From Candidatus Methylomirabilota bacterium (GTDB taxonomy: Bacteria; Methylomirabilota; Methylomirabilia; Methylomirabilales; JACQHM01), in the NCBI GenBank assembly GCA_016199025.1, contig JACQHM010000144.1, positions 1-5,350 of the forward strand: DNA of 5,350 nt. The letters are read 5' to 3'. The translations under genes and the position numbers were made by a program. Below are positions 5,329 to 5,350 of this stretch, in pieces; positions within the stretch are counted from its first letter, which is position 1; each line of letters starts with the position of its first letter. Under the pieces are notes generated by a model, which did not search any database, was not told the origin of the DNA, and saw only the letters and a list, made by a program, of their open reading frames with translations.

Positions 5329-5339
5329 CACCTCAGGTG
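5329..5339. repeat. Perfect short palindrome CACCT-C-AGGTG
   Basis: These are 5-bp arms around one base, 64 bp upstream of the nikR -35 box and close to the window edge. It may be an operator for nikR or for a gene to the right, or chance. Confidence 0.25.
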
Positions 5340-5350
5340 AAGAGCAACAG

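Noticed and set aside
5213..5350. Cobalamin riboswitch upstream of the transporter
   Set aside because: The leader is only about 18 nt and no B12-box is visible; NikR and the promoter explain control.
5337..5350. Start of a divergent + strand gene at GTG 5337
   Set aside because: Only a few codons before the edge, no proper ribosome binding site; cannot be supported.

Overview
The window is GC-rich, and every gene I can support lies on the minus strand. A two-partner-secretion adhesin implies an outer membrane, so the source is a Gram-negative (diderm) bacterium. The style (GC-rich, NikR-controlled ECF nickel transporter with a separate PDGLE protein, filamentous-haemagglutinin adhesin with a CxxR...GGxxSS tail) fits Desulfobacterota, Nitrospirota, NC10 or similar lineages. 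I cannot place it more precisely from the sequence.

Right part (about 2079-5265): a compact nickel-uptake operon, read right to left. A strong sigma70-type promoter (TTGACA-N17-TAGAAT) drives nikR (nickel-responsive repressor), cbiM/nikM (substrate-binding membrane protein with Met1-His2 and His67), a small two-helix PDGLE-type protein, cbiQ (membrane coupling protein) and cbiO (ATPase with a His-rich tail). nikR and cbiM are 5 nt apart. The next three junctions are all 4-nt ATGA overlaps, so the transporter subunits look translationally coupled. NikR very probably represses its own operon when nickel is plentiful; a candidate pair of half-sites overlaps the -10 box. The imported Ni(II) would feed enzymes outside the window, such as hydrogenase, CO dehydrogenase or urease.

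Middle (1891-2078): an intergenic spacer with a second promoter-like element (TTGACA-N17-TAGAAG) and a leader of about 109 nt that can fold into a bulged stem-loop. No convincing intrinsic terminator was found after cbiO.

Left part (1-1890): one gene for a secreted filamentous-haemagglutinin-like (TpsA) adhesin, with signal peptide, TPS domain, beta-helix repeats and an almost complete C-terminal tail cut by the window edge. It is interrupted twice: by an in-frame TAG at codon 140, and by a one-base frameshift in a run of eight G (coding strand). Apart from these two lesions the frame is open for about 630 codons. That makes it either a very young pseudogene, a phase-variable gene held OFF, or partly a sequencing artefact. 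This is the most interesting part of the window. I found no wholly new multi-gene system.
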